Source of the DNA: Nitrospiraceae bacterium | GTDB taxonomy: Bacteria > Nitrospirota > Nitrospiria > Nitrospirales > Nitrospiraceae | Direction of reading: 5' to 3' | DNA length: 64,000 nucleotides | Assembly: GCA_019637075.1 (NCBI GenBank) | Contig: JAHBWI010000006.1 | Location: 62,001-126,000, forward strand | Shown here: one piece after another, positions 37,939 to 47,740 of the stretch | Position numbering within the stretch: the first letter of the stretch is position 1 | Layout of the letters: each line of letters begins with the position of its first letter | Notes under the pieces: model-generated | Told to the model about the DNA's origin: nothing | Database searches by the model: none | What the model saw: only the letters and a program-made list of their open reading frames with translations | Made by a program: the position numbers and the translations under genes

Positions 37939-38526
37939 ATGAGTGTCGGGGCATTGACCAAAAAGATTCTTCAGGCCGCGCTGTTCTATGAGATCTGGGA
38001 CGCGATGAAGGTGACGTTCAAGCACATGTTCCATCGCCCCATCACGTTCCAATATCCCCGCGAGCAGCGCACGATTCCGGATGCACATCGGGGCGCCCTG
38101 GGCCTGCTCCGATACGACGATGGCCGGGACCGCTGCGTGGGTTGCGACCTCTGCGAGGCCGCCTGCCCGTCGCGCTGCATCAAGGTCATCAGCCAGGAAG
38201 ATCCGGAGCGTCCGTTGCAGCGATATGCCACGGAGTTCTACATCGACATTACCAAGTGCGTCTTTTGCGGCTACTGTGTGGAAGCCTGTCCCGTCAACGC
38301 GCTTGCCATGACCAAGATGTATGAGTTCTCCACCCACGACAAGCGCACCCTCCTGTTCGACAAGAAGCGGCTCTATGAGATCGGTGAACGCCATCTCTCG
38401 GACGCAAAGAAATATCTGTACGCCCATAATCAGGAAAAGAATTCAACCGAGAGTCGCGAGTACCGGTACTATTTTCCGCAGTCGGTCGTGAAGCCGACGC
38501 AGGCACAACCTAAACATTTGAGCTGA
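37939..38526 (+). CDS. nuoI: NADH-quinone oxidoreductase subunit I
   Basis: About 195 residues. Two 4Fe-4S ferredoxin motifs, CVGCDLCEAACPSRC and CVFCGYCVEACPVNAL, carry clusters N6a and N6b that pass electrons to N2. ATG 37939 has AAGG 8 nt upstream; a GTG at 37930 is the alternative. It directly follows nuoG; nuoH, normally between G and I, is absent. Confidence 0.95.
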   Translation: MSVGALTKKILQAALFYEIWDAMKVTFKHMFHRPITFQYPREQRTIPDAHRGALGLLRYDDGRDRCVGCDLCEAACPSRCIKVISQEDPERPLQRYATEFYIDITKCVFCGYCVEACPVNALAMTKMYEFSTHDKRTLLFDKKRLYEIGERHLSDAKKYLYAHNQEKNSTESREYRYYFPQSVVKPTQAQPKHLS

Positions 38527-38537
38527 GCCGCACCGTC

Positions 38538-39062
38538 ATGTCCTGGCTGTTTTTTGGATATTTTGCACTGATTAGTGTTGTCTCAGGCGTTCTGACCGTC
38601 GCGCTGAGAAACCCGGTTCAATGCGGGTTGGCACTCCTCTCGCTGCTGCTGCATGTCTCCGGCCTGTTCATCATCCTCAACGCCGAGTTTCTGTGGGCTG
38701 TTCAGGTGATCGTGTATGCCGGCGCCATCCTCGTGCTCTATCTGTTCGTCCTGATGTTGCTGAACCTTAAGACGGAAGAGCGCTATTTCCACTCCAAAGC
38801 GCCCTACATGCTGGCACCGGCCATGATCGGCCTGGTTTATCTGGTGACCCTGATTCTGAGGTCTCCCATGGGCGGAGCCAAAGGCGACGCCCCGACCGCA
38901 GCGATTCTTCAGGGCGGCGATACCCACGCAGTCGGGATCAAGATGTTCAGCGAGTATTTGCTCCAGTTTGAAATCATCGGTGTCTTTCTGACCGGCGCCA
39001 TCATCGGCGCCATCGTCCTGGCGAAGACGCCCAAAACGATCGAATCGAGACGAGATTCATGA
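38538..39062 (+). CDS. nuoJ: NADH-quinone oxidoreductase subunit J
   Basis: 174 residues with five membrane helices. The helix with the pi-bulge motif VIVYAGAILVLYLFVLMLLNL is typical of NuoJ. Membrane-arm subunit near the quinone site. Its stop overlaps the nuoK start by 4 bp (ATGA). Confidence 0.94.
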   Translation: MSWLFFGYFALISVVSGVLTVALRNPVQCGLALLSLLLHVSGLFIILNAEFLWAVQVIVYAGAILVLYLFVLMLLNLKTEERYFHSKAPYMLAPAMIGLVYLVTLILRSPMGGAKGDAPTAAILQGGDTHAVGIKMFSEYLLQFEIIGVFLTGAIIGAIVLAKTPKTIESRRDS

Positions 39063-39361
39063 TTCCGTTGTCCGCATACGTGGTCGTCAGCGCGATTCTC
39101 TTTGCGACCGGCCTCCTTGGGGTGCTGATCCGGCGCAATTTCATCATCGTCCTGATGGCCGTCGAGATCATGCTGAATGCCGCCAATATCAATCTGGTGG
39201 CGTTTTCGCACTATCTGGAGTCAATGCAGGGACAAATCGTCGCCTTGTTCATCATTGCCATCGCCGCAGGTGAAGCGGCGGTCGGCTTGGCCATCATCAT
39301 TGTGGTCTTCCGCGGCAAAATCTCCACCAACGTCGACGAGATGAACCTGCTGAAGTGGTAA
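39059..39361 (+). CDS. nuoK: NADH-quinone oxidoreductase subunit K
   Basis: 100 residues and three helices, the normal NuoK size. The buried glutamates lie in VLMAVEIMLNAANINLVAF and in AAGEAAVGLAII. Mrp-like proton-path subunit. Translationally coupled to nuoJ; nuoL starts 1 bp after its stop with GTG. Confidence 0.95.
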   Translation: MIPLSAYVVVSAILFATGLLGVLIRRNFIIVLMAVEIMLNAANINLVAFSHYLESMQGQIVALFIIAIAAGEAAVGLAIIIVVFRGKISTNVDEMNLLKW

Positions 39362-39362
39362 C

Positions 39363-41369
39363 GTGACTGATTCCATCGATCTCATCATCAAGCTGATTCC
39401 GGTGTTTCCGCTGCTGGCCGCCACCATCAACGGCCTGTTCGGACATCGCTACTCCCACGACCTCGCGCACCGTTTCGCCTGGGGGTCGGTGCTGATGTCG
39501 TTCCTTTCGGTGCTGGCCGTCTTCACCGACGTTCTCAAGACCGGCGCGGTCCATGAAGTTGTCGCCTACAAGTGGATCTTCGGCGGCGATCTCACGATCA
39601 ACCTTGCCTTCTTGGTCGACCCCCTGACCTGCATCATGTTGCTGGTCGTCACCGGAGTGGGATTCCTTATCCATGTCTACTCCGTCGGGTACATGCACGG
39701 AGAGGAGGGGTTCACCAGGTTCTTCGTGTACCTGAACCTCTTCATGGTCTCCATGCTCCTCCTGGTGATGGGCAACAACTATGTCGTGCTCTTCATCGGG
39801 TGGGAAGGCGTCGGTCTCTGTTCCTATCTGTTGATCGGCTACTACTATGATAAGGTCTCGGCCGCGAAGGCCGCGACCAAAGCCTTTGTCGTCAACCGCA
39901 TCGGCGACGCCGGCTTCCTCCTGGCTATCTTCTTGGTCTTCGTGAACTTCCGCACCCTGGACTACACCCAGGTCATGGCCAAGGTCGGGCAGCTGTCGCC
40001 GGAAATGGCCACCGCCATCGCGCTCTGCCTGCTGGTCGGCGCAGTCGGCAAGTCAGCCCAGCTTCCCCTGTACACCTGGCTTCCGGACGCGATGGAAGGC
40101 CCCACTCCCGTCAGCGCGCTGATCCACGCGGCGACAATGGTGACGGCGGGCGTCTACATGATCGTCCGCAACCACCCGATTTACGATTTGTCCCCGGTCG
40201 CCATGACGATCGTGGCCTGCGTCGGCGGCACGACCGCCCTCTTTGCCGCCACCATCGGCCTCGTTCAAACAGACATCAAGCGGGTACTGGCCTACTCAAC
40301 CGTCAGCCAGTTGGGCTACATGTTCCTCGGCTGCGGCATCGGGGCCTATACTGCGGCTGTCTTCCATCTGATGACCCACGCGTTCTTCAAGGCGCTCTTG
40401 TTCCTTTCCGCCGGCTCGGTGATCCATGCCCTCTCGGGCGAGCAAGACATCCGCAAGATGGGGGCCCTGAAGTCGAAGATTCCTTGGACCCATGCCTTGT
40501 TCCTCATCGGCACCGTGGCCATCGCCGGTATTCCGCCGCTGGCCGGGTTCTGGAGCAAGGACGAGATTATGGGACATGCCTTCGTCCATCACCACTATGT
40601 GCTCTACGGCATGGCGGCGATTGGGGCCTTCTTGACCTCCTTCTATATGTTCCGGCTGACGTACCTGACCTTCTACGGTAATTCGCGACTCGACCACCAT
40701 ACGGCTTCGCATGTGCACGAGTCCCCGATGGTGATGATCGGCCCCCTGGTAGTGCTTGGTACCCTGTCCGTCGTCGGCGGCTTCCCCGGTGTCCCGCCCG
40801 AGAACGGATGGTTCCACCACTTCCTCCAACCGGTCGCGGGAGTTGCAGGGGCGGGTGAGCACGAAACCGGATCCGGCTTGTTGTTGGCCCTGATGGGTAC
40901 AGCCACGATCATCGCGTTGATGGGCTGGGGATTGGCCCACTACTTCTACAGCGGTCATACGACCGCAGCCGACGCCCTTGCCGCCAAGATGCCCGGCGCC
41001 TACACGACGCTGTTGAACAAGTACTATGTCGACGAACTCTATGACAGCCTGTTCGTGGAGCCGACGAAGCGCCTTGGCATGTTGTGGGACTGGTTCGATC
41101 GTACGATCATCGATGGGATCGTCCGGGGGGTGGGGCAGATGGCCGAAACCAGTTCCGCCGCCTCAACTTGGACCGAGAAATACGTCGTCTACGGATTTCT
41201 GAACATCATAGGGTACGCCAATCATTTGCTGGCCCTCTCCTGGCGGCGCCTGCAGAGCGGGATGGTGCACCATTACGCCGCGATCATCATCGGCGGGTTG
41301 TTTATCTTGGTCCACATCATTTTATTGTTGTGGACCAGCACGAGTTCCACGGGCTATCCCACCCGCTGA
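39363..41369 (+). CDS. nuoL: NADH-quinone oxidoreductase subunit L
   Basis: 668 residues. Antiporter-like proton pump with about 16 helices. The conserved core GWEGVGLCSYLLIGYYY carries the key Glu, and KSAQLPLYTWLPDAMEGPTPVSALIHAATMVTAGVYM carries the Lys. After residue 500 a charged segment and the lateral helix precede the last membrane helix. GTG start. First of three antiporter-like subunits in a row plus NuoN. Confidence 0.95.
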   Translation: MTDSIDLIIKLIPVFPLLAATINGLFGHRYSHDLAHRFAWGSVLMSFLSVLAVFTDVLKTGAVHEVVAYKWIFGGDLTINLAFLVDPLTCIMLLVVTGVGFLIHVYSVGYMHGEEGFTRFFVYLNLFMVSMLLLVMGNNYVVLFIGWEGVGLCSYLLIGYYYDKVSAAKAATKAFVVNRIGDAGFLLAIFLVFVNFRTLDYTQVMAKVGQLSPEMATAIALCLLVGAVGKSAQLPLYTWLPDAMEGPTPVSALIHAATMVTAGVYMIVRNHPIYDLSPVAMTIVACVGGTTALFAATIGLVQTDIKRVLAYSTVSQLGYMFLGCGIGAYTAAVFHLMTHAFFKALLFLSAGSVIHALSGEQDIRKMGALKSKIPWTHALFLIGTVAIAGIPPLAGFWSKDEIMGHAFVHHHYVLYGMAAIGAFLTSFYMFRLTYLTFYGNSRLDHHTASHVHESPMVMIGPLVVLGTLSVVGGFPGVPPENGWFHHFLQPVAGVAGAGEHETGSGLLLALMGTATIIALMGWGLAHYFYSGHTTAADALAAKMPGAYTTLLNKYYVDELYDSLFVEPTKRLGMLWDWFDRTIIDGIVRGVGQMAETSSAASTWTEKYVVYGFLNIIGYANHLLALSWRRLQSGMVHHYAAIIIGGLFILVHIILLLWTSTSSTGYPTR

Positions 41370-41397
41370 GACGGAAGGACGGGGCTTCGCGTAGATC

Positions 41398-42957
41398 ATG
41401 TTGGAAGAATTCAGTTTCGGGTTCCCCATCCTCTCCTACCTGATATTCCTGCCGTTGGTAGGGGCGGCGATCCTGTGGTTGATCGAGGATGAGGATCTCG
41501 TCAAGACGACGGCCTTGGGAATTTCCCTCGTCGAGTTGGCGCTGACTATCTTGGTGTTGCTCCGCTTCGTGCCCGATTCACCGGCGATGCAGTTTTCCGA
41601 ACATGCGCGTTGGCTGCCGGCCCTGGGCATCAGCTATCACCTGGCGGTAGACGGCATCAGCGTGTTGTTCGTCGGACTGACGGCGTTCCTGACCGTCCTC
41701 ATCGTGATCTATTCGTGGGACACGGTCCGCAGCCAGGTTCGACTCTACTTCATGGCCCTGCTTGCGCTCGAGACCACCACGATCGGCATTTTCTGCTCCA
41801 TCGACCTGATTCTCTTCTTCGTCTTCTGGGAACTCATGCTGATTCCCAGCTACTTCATGATCAAGCTGTGGGGCGGCGGAGCCGAGCGCCATTACGCGGC
41901 CCTTAAATATGTCCTCTACACGCTCCTGGGCAGCGTGTTCATGCTGGTCGGTATCGCCCTCCTCGACATCAACTATCATCAGTGGGCGGTGGCGCACCAC
42001 CTGGAACATGTCTATTCCTTCGATTTGTTGGAATTGCTCTCGGTGCCGATTCCGCTCGGCCAACAGATCCTGATTTTCTGGCTCATGTTCATGGGCTTCG
42101 CGTTCAAAGCACCGGTGTTCCCGTTCCACACCTGGCTCCCGGACGCCCTCGTCGAAGGCCCCATCGGCATGGCAGTCATGCTGGCCGGGATGAAGCTCGG
42201 AACCTATGGATTCCTCCGCTTCACGTTCCCCCTGGTCCCGGAAGCTTCCAAGAGTGAAGGAGTCGTGTCCATCGTCATGGTGCTGGGACTGATCGCGATC
42301 GTCTATGGCGCAATCGTCGCGTTGATTCAGCCGGACTTTAAGCGGCTCCTCGCGTTCAGCAGCATCAGCCACCTTGGGTTCGTAATCGTCGGCCTCTTCG
42401 CGCTGAACTACCAGGGCTTGCAGGGCAGCCTGTTGACCATGATCAACCTAGGCTTCAGCACGGCCGGTCTCTTTTTCATCGCCGGCTTCCTCAGCACCAG
42501 GCAACAAACTACCCACATGTCGGCCTTTGGTGGTCTGGCCAAACAGCTCCCGCTGCTCGCCATCTTTTTCCTGATCATTGGCCTTGCCTCGATCGGACTG
42601 CCCGGCACGAACGGCTTCGTGGGTGAGTTTTTGATTCTCCTCGGAGCGTTCAAGGCGAAGTGGTGGTACGCAGCCATCGCCGTCACAGGCGTGATCTTCG
42701 GAGCGGCCTACTTCCTCTGGTACTACGAACGGGCCATGCTCGGTCCCCTGACGAAGCAGATCTCCGGCGCCGTGAAGGATCTGCACATGCGCGAAATTAC
42801 GATCGCTCTGTCCTTATCGGTCATGATTCTCTGGATCGGCCTGTATCCGTCGCCTTTTTTACGCATGATGAACGGGTCCATCCAGGCGGTCGTCGACCGT
42901 CTGGACCGCGCCAAGGTCGCCACGGCTGAAACCATTGTTCGAATCCCGGGTAAATAG
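41398..42957 (+). CDS. nuoM: NADH-quinone oxidoreductase subunit M, first copy
   Basis: 519 residues, about 14 helices. Signature FFVFWELMLIPSYFMIKLWGG (conserved Glu) and KAPVFPFHTWLPDALVEGPIGMAVMLAGMKLGTYGFLRF (Lys). Proton-pumping antiporter-like subunit. A second, diverged nuoM follows after 5 bp, an arrangement known as 2M complex I. Confidence 0.94.
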   Translation: MLEEFSFGFPILSYLIFLPLVGAAILWLIEDEDLVKTTALGISLVELALTILVLLRFVPDSPAMQFSEHARWLPALGISYHLAVDGISVLFVGLTAFLTVLIVIYSWDTVRSQVRLYFMALLALETTTIGIFCSIDLILFFVFWELMLIPSYFMIKLWGGGAERHYAALKYVLYTLLGSVFMLVGIALLDINYHQWAVAHHLEHVYSFDLLELLSVPIPLGQQILIFWLMFMGFAFKAPVFPFHTWLPDALVEGPIGMAVMLAGMKLGTYGFLRFTFPLVPEASKSEGVVSIVMVLGLIAIVYGAIVALIQPDFKRLLAFSSISHLGFVIVGLFALNYQGLQGSLLTMINLGFSTAGLFFIAGFLSTRQQTTHMSAFGGLAKQLPLLAIFFLIIGLASIGLPGTNGFVGEFLILLGAFKAKWWYAAIAVTGVIFGAAYFLWYYERAMLGPLTKQISGAVKDLHMREITIALSLSVMILWIGLYPSPFLRMMNGSIQAVVDRLDRAKVATAETIVRIPGK

Positions 42958-42962
42958 CACCT

Positions 42963-44612
42963 ATGGCTGATTATGTACTGCTGATCATTCTGTTTGCGCC
43001 ATTCGTCGGAGCGCTGGCGCTGATCTTCGTCTCCAACCGCCAAGCGACGCTGGTGCGCGGCATTGCAGCCGGATCCGCTTTCGTGGCGCTGGTCGCCTCG
43101 ATCTACCTGTTCTACGCCTACGATCCGATCAAGGGCGGATTCCAGTTCCTTCAGCGCATTGAATGGTCACGGCAGCTCGGCATCTCACTGTATCTCGGGG
43201 TCGATGGTATCGGAACCCCTCTGGTTCTGGCGTCGTGCATCCTTCTCTTTGCCGGAGTCTTCGTGTCCTGGCACATCAAGGACCGGGCCAAGGAATTCTA
43301 CATCTGGATTCTGATTCTGGCGGCCGCCACAATCGGCGTATTCATGTCCTTGGACCTGTTCTTCCTGTATTTCTTCTATGAGATGTCGGTCATTCCGATG
43401 TACTTGCTCCTCGGCATGTGGGGCAGCCACACCAAGAAGTACCTTGAGATGACCGATCCGGATGGACTCAAACAGCGGGACTCGGTCGGTTTCATTTTCA
43501 ATTTTGGCGCCAACAGCAAAGAGTATGCAGCCATGAAGCTGGTGCTCTTTCTCTCGGCGTTCGCCGTCGCCGCCTTCATGGGCATCCTCCTCATCTATAA
43601 GTTCTCGGGCCTGAATACTTTCGATATCCTGGTGCTCCGAGAAAAGGCGCACTTCACCGGGCCGCTGGCAACGCTCATCTGGGTACTGATCTTCTTTGGG
43701 TTTGCCTCGATCGCGCCCTTGTGGCCCTTGCACTCCTGGTCGCCCGTCGGGCATGCAGCCGCGCCGGCCGCCACGAGCATGCTGCACGCCGGCGTCCTCA
43801 TGAAGCTCGGCCACTTCTCGATCATCCGCGTGGCATACGAAATCCTCCCGGAGACAACCCGCGAGCTCATGCCGATGGCGGCCGTCCTTTGTATTTTCAG
43901 TATTGTCTACGGCGGCTTGGTGGCGTATTACGCGAAGGACACCAAGTATGTCATCGGCTATTCCAGCTCCAGCCACATGGGCTATGTGTTTCTCGGCATG
44001 GCGGCTCTTGACTACATCAGCCTGAGCGGAGCAGTCATTTATATGTTCGCCCACGCGATGGCAACGGGGATGCTCTTCGCCATGGCCGGGTGGGTCTATG
44101 ACCAAACGCATACTCGCGACATTCCGTCTCTCGGAGGCCTGTCCAACCGCATGCCGTTCATCTCAGCCTGTTTCGTAATCGGCTGTATGGCCTCGATCGG
44201 CATGCCCGGCACCGTCAACTTCATCGCCGAAGTGATGATCATCGTCGGCAGCTGGAACAAGTATCCGTTCCAGGTCGTGGTGGCGGTCCTCGGCATCGTG
44301 CTCACCCTGGGCTATCTGTTCAAGATGATGCGGGGCCTGTTCTATGGCGCCATGGCCGAGAAGTACAGCCATTCGCACGATGCGGTGGCCGTCGTCGACC
44401 GTCTCCCGCTGTTGATCATGATCACGGTGAGCATCGGATTCGGCATTTTCCCGGGGCATCTCTACACGGTCGTTCGATCCGGGGTCGATCCCTTGATTGC
44501 GCGGGTGACGAAGGTCGTGCCGGTTGCGGAGCAACCGACCGTGGCTGCGCCTCCCCTTGCGCAGACCGGACGCCCCTCGAATGAACCGATCGCGAAGGTG
44601 ACCGCCCGATGA
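42963..44612 (+). CDS. nuoM: NADH-quinone oxidoreductase subunit M, second copy
   Basis: 549 residues. FLYFFYEMSVIPMYLLLGMWGSHTKKYLEMTD carries the conserved Glu, but the pumping Lys region is changed: SIAPLWPLHSWSPVGHAAAPAATSMLHAGVLMKLGHFSIIRV. An insertion after the Glu helix (DGLKQRDSVGFIFNFGANSKE) distinguishes it from the first copy. C-terminal Pro/Thr tail. It overlaps nuoN by 4 bp. An extra pump would raise proton stoichiometry. Confidence 0.92.
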   Translation: MADYVLLIILFAPFVGALALIFVSNRQATLVRGIAAGSAFVALVASIYLFYAYDPIKGGFQFLQRIEWSRQLGISLYLGVDGIGTPLVLASCILLFAGVFVSWHIKDRAKEFYIWILILAAATIGVFMSLDLFFLYFFYEMSVIPMYLLLGMWGSHTKKYLEMTDPDGLKQRDSVGFIFNFGANSKEYAAMKLVLFLSAFAVAAFMGILLIYKFSGLNTFDILVLREKAHFTGPLATLIWVLIFFGFASIAPLWPLHSWSPVGHAAAPAATSMLHAGVLMKLGHFSIIRVAYEILPETTRELMPMAAVLCIFSIVYGGLVAYYAKDTKYVIGYSSSSHMGYVFLGMAALDYISLSGAVIYMFAHAMATGMLFAMAGWVYDQTHTRDIPSLGGLSNRMPFISACFVIGCMASIGMPGTVNFIAEVMIIVGSWNKYPFQVVVAVLGIVLTLGYLFKMMRGLFYGAMAEKYSHSHDAVAVVDRLPLLIMITVSIGFGIFPGHLYTVVRSGVDPLIARVTKVVPVAEQPTVAAPPLAQTGRPSNEPIAKVTAR

Positions 44613-46105
44613 ACTTTTCACTCACGATGTCACCCAGCGACCTCTTGCTCCTGCTGCCGGAGCTCTTCCTGACGGCTTGGCTGTGCTTCGTCGTCATCGT
44701 CGACTTTTCGTTCAAACGAATAGTCCAGGAACAGCTGGCCTACCTCAGCATCTTGGGCCTTGCGATCACGTTGGGCTGTCTGGCCTGGTTCGACGTCAGC
44801 GGCATCAGCGGGACCCTCTTCGCCAAGATGTTCGTCGTCGACCGCATGGCGCTGTTCTTCAAGATGCTGATCCTCGGCGCCACGATCCTGGTGATCTTGA
44901 TCTCCATCGACTACGTCCATCGCTTCTCGTTCTTCCGCGGTGAATATTATTTCCTGGTCGTGATGTCGGCCTTGGGCATGATGTTCATGGCCTCCGCGAA
45001 CGATCTCCTGTCTCTGTTCGTCACGCTGGAGTTTTCCACCTTCGGCTTCTACGTGCTCGTGGCCTATCTCCGTGAGGACGTCGCATCCAACGAAGCCGGC
45101 CTTAAGTTCTTCATTCTCGGCGTCTTTGCCGCAGGGTTGCTTGCCTACGGCATCAGCCTGGTCTATGGCGAGACCGGGAAGCTCGTCTTCTCCGACATGA
45201 CCAGCGCCCAGGCCACATCGGGCCTGGTGATCGGGTTCCTGCTGATCTTTGCGGCGCTCGGTTTCAAGATCGGCGCGGTCCCCTTCCATTCCTGGATTCC
45301 GGACACGTATCACGGCGCCCCAACCCCGGTGACGGCATTCCTGTCCATCGCGCCGAAGGTTGCGGCATTCGCGATCCTGTTGCGCATGTTCCTGGTCGCC
45401 CTGTCGACCTTCAAGCCGGCCTGGGCTCTGCTGCTGGTTGCGGCCTCGATCCTGTCCATGACCTACGGCAACATCGTTGCGATCGCGCAGCGCAACATCA
45501 AGCGATTGCTGGCCTATTCCGGTATCGCGCAGGTCGGCAACGTGTTGATCGGTCTCGCAGCCGGCACGAAAATGGGCAGCGATTCGATCCTCTTCTACCT
45601 GCTGACTTACATGTTTGCGAACCTGGGAGCCTTCGCGGTGATCATCGCCGTGAGCAGCGCGGTGGGGAGTGATGAAATTGAAGATTACCGAGGGTTGAAT
45701 CGGCGGTCTCCGTTCCTCGCCTTTGCCATGCTGATTTTCCTCCTATCGCTGGCCGGCGTGCCTCCGTTGGCGGGATTCATCGGCAAGATCTACATTTTCG
45801 TGGCCGCCATCAAGGAAGGCCTGTATACGCTGATTACGGTCGGTCTCCTCAACATCGTCATCTCGATGTACTACTACCTCGTGGTCGTGAAGAAGATGTA
45901 CATCAACGAGCCGATCGACGCCACGCCCATCAAAACGAGCGGCCCCATGCGAGCGGTCGTATATATTGGCCTGGCGGGCACACTGGTCATCGGCATTTAC
46001 CCGCAGCCCTTCATCGATTGGGTCGTCTCCGCGACCCTCATGTTCTCGAATCTGGTCGGCCCCGCGGCTTCCATTCCGCCAGCCGCTCCGCCCTTCGGTG
46101 GCTGA
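44609..46105 (+). CDS. nuoN: NADH-quinone oxidoreductase subunit N
   Basis: 498 residues, about 14 helices. Antiporter-like subunit next to NuoK. Core motifs: FVTLEFSTFGFYVLVAYLRE (Glu) and FKIGAVPFHSWIPDTYHGAPTPVTAFLSIAPKVAAFAILLR (Lys). Last gene of the operon; coupled to the second nuoM through ATGA. A hairpin follows the stop. Confidence 0.95.
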   Translation: MNFSLTMSPSDLLLLLPELFLTAWLCFVVIVDFSFKRIVQEQLAYLSILGLAITLGCLAWFDVSGISGTLFAKMFVVDRMALFFKMLILGATILVILISIDYVHRFSFFRGEYYFLVVMSALGMMFMASANDLLSLFVTLEFSTFGFYVLVAYLREDVASNEAGLKFFILGVFAAGLLAYGISLVYGETGKLVFSDMTSAQATSGLVIGFLLIFAALGFKIGAVPFHSWIPDTYHGAPTPVTAFLSIAPKVAAFAILLRMFLVALSTFKPAWALLLVAASILSMTYGNIVAIAQRNIKRLLAYSGIAQVGNVLIGLAAGTKMGSDSILFYLLTYMFANLGAFAVIIAVSSAVGSDEIEDYRGLNRRSPFLAFAMLIFLLSLAGVPPLAGFIGKIYIFVAAIKEGLYTLITVGLLNIVISMYYYLVVVKKMYINEPIDATPIKTSGPMRAVVYIGLAGTLVIGIYPQPFIDWVVSATLMFSNLVGPAASIPPAAPPFGG

Positions 46106-46131
46106 CACCGGATACGCTCCGGTGATTTGTC
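46106..46131 (+). terminator. Weak terminator-like hairpin after nuoN
   Basis: CACCGGA - TACGC - TCCGGTG forms a perfect 7-bp stem followed by ATTTGT. It starts directly after the nuoN stop, so it probably attenuates read-through to the kinase gene. Confidence 0.5.
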
Positions 46132-46247
46132 TCAAATTCCTTCGCTAATCAAGGCCTTCTGCTAGAATACGGGTTGCAGTGATTGCTGGAGCGGGTTACA
46201 GTCACTCCAGTGTGTCTGCACGTCGTTTTCCGTTCACGAGCACGAGC

Positions 46248-47738
46248 ATGCCCGACACGGATGCCCAACGAGCGACCAGTACCGCGCCGCAGCCCCCGGT
46301 TCCTGCCACCCCCTGGGCTGAAGGCGAGCCCTTGTCCAAACTGAGTCCCCTGCTGCGGCTGCTCAATGAGTTCCACGGCTGGTCGATCGAACGTCGGGTG
46401 TTGGCCGGGTTCGGCTTAGTCTTCGCCGGGATCCTCGTGATCTCTGCGATCTCCTATCGCAATATGACCATCCTGATCCGAAACGGGCAGCTCGATACCC
46501 GGAGCCACGAACTCGTTCGGCTCCTGGCTTCGACCGGTGAGGCCATGGACGAAGCCGAGGACGGCCACCGCCGCTTCCTTGTCACCGGGGATGCGAGCTA
46601 TCTGAAGCCGTATGAGACGCTGAGGGAAAGAGGCCCGGAATACCTTCGATACTTGCGAGACTTGACTGACCCGGAGAGCGGTCAGCGGGTCAGGCTCGAG
46701 CAGCTCGAGCAATTCATGCAGAAGCAGCTTCGAGCCGAACAGGCTGCCATCGAGCTGCGGCGCGAAACCGGATTCGAAGCTGTCCGAGCCATTGCGCTGG
46801 CCGGGGCCGCGAAGGAAGAGTTGGACAGCGCCCACCGCCTGCAAGCACAGATGGAGCAGGAGGAGGCGAAAGGATTGCAGCGCCGGGTGATCGAATCCGC
46901 CACGTCTACCCGCTCGAGCATCGTCCTGCTGATTCTCGGGGCCATGCTGCTCTTCGTCCTGTTGGCCGCTGTGTACTATCTCATCCGACACGATATTACC
47001 GAGCGCCGCCGGGTGGCCGAGGAGCTGCACCATCGCGGCGAACAATTGCAGGCGGCGAACAAGGAGCTAGAGGCCTTCAGTTATTCCGTCTCACACGACC
47101 TGCGCGCCCCCCTCCGCCACATCGACGGCTATGCCTCCTTACTGGCAAAGGCCGCGGCCACCACGCTCGACGCGAAGGCGAAACGGTACCTGCAGACGAT
47201 CTCGGAGTCTGCGACGAGGATGGGCCAACTCATCGACGATCTCTTGGTCTTTTCACGAATGGGCCGCCAGGAGATGTTGCACGCCCCGGTGAATCTGGAT
47301 CAGCTGGTAAAGTCCGTCCTCCATGATCTTCGCCCCGACTTGCAAGATCGGCACATCTCATGGACAATCGCGCCGCTCCCCGAAGTGCAGGGGGATGCAG
47401 CCATGCTCCGTCAGGTATTCGCCAACCTATTGGCCAATGCCGTCAAATTTACAGGCACCACGGCCGAGCCCAGGATCGAGGTCGGCAGCCGTCAGACGGA
47501 CCCCACCGAAGTCGTGCTGTTTGTCCGGGACAACGGTGTTGGGTTCGACATGCAGTATGCCGACAAACTGTTCGGCGTGTTCCAGCGTCTACACCGGGCC
47601 GATGAATTCGAAGGCACCGGGATCGGACTCGCCAACGTCCGCCGCATCATCCACCGCCACGGGGGCAAAACCTGGGCGGAAGGCGCGCTGGGCGAAGGCG
47701 CCACTTTTTATTTCACTCTCCCGACGAAGAGGCCGTAA
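46248..47738 (+). CDS. CHASE3-type membrane sensor histidine kinase
   Basis: About 496 residues. Membrane helix 1 (about 55-75), a periplasmic helical CHASE3-like region (EAEDGHRRFLVTGDASYLKPYE), membrane helix 2 (about 223-245), HisKA with FSYSVSHDLRAPLRHIDGYASLL and HATPase (NLLANAVKF, DNGVGFDM, GTGIGLANVRRII). The kinase core is like cyanobacterial Cph1-type kinases, but no photosensory domain is present. The frame is open to GTG 46179; I prefer ATG 46248 because a TAGAAT -10-like box lies just before 46179. The stop is 2 bp before the Rcp-type regulator. Confidence 0.87.
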   Translation: MPDTDAQRATSTAPQPPVPATPWAEGEPLSKLSPLLRLLNEFHGWSIERRVLAGFGLVFAGILVISAISYRNMTILIRNGQLDTRSHELVRLLASTGEAMDEAEDGHRRFLVTGDASYLKPYETLRERGPEYLRYLRDLTDPESGQRVRLEQLEQFMQKQLRAEQAAIELRRETGFEAVRAIALAGAAKEELDSAHRLQAQMEQEEAKGLQRRVIESATSTRSSIVLLILGAMLLFVLLAAVYYLIRHDITERRRVAEELHHRGEQLQAANKELEAFSYSVSHDLRAPLRHIDGYASLLAKAAATTLDAKAKRYLQTISESATRMGQLIDDLLVFSRMGRQEMLHAPVNLDQLVKSVLHDLRPDLQDRHISWTIAPLPEVQGDAAMLRQVFANLLANAVKFTGTTAEPRIEVGSRQTDPTEVVLFVRDNGVGFDMQYADKLFGVFQRLHRADEFEGTGIGLANVRRIIHRHGGKTWAEGALGEGATFYFTLPTKRP

Positions 47739-47740
47739 GC

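Noticed and set aside
41578-42372. 264-residue minus-strand open frame
   Set aside because: Antisense to the first nuoM with the same shadow composition.
43185-44111. 308-residue minus-strand open frame
   Set aside because: Antisense to the second nuoM; highly charged, no recognisable domain.
46248-47738. Bacteriophytochrome
   Set aside because: Only the kinase core resembles Cph1-type proteins; there is no PAS-GAF-PHY chromophore module, just two membrane helices with a CHASE3-like region.
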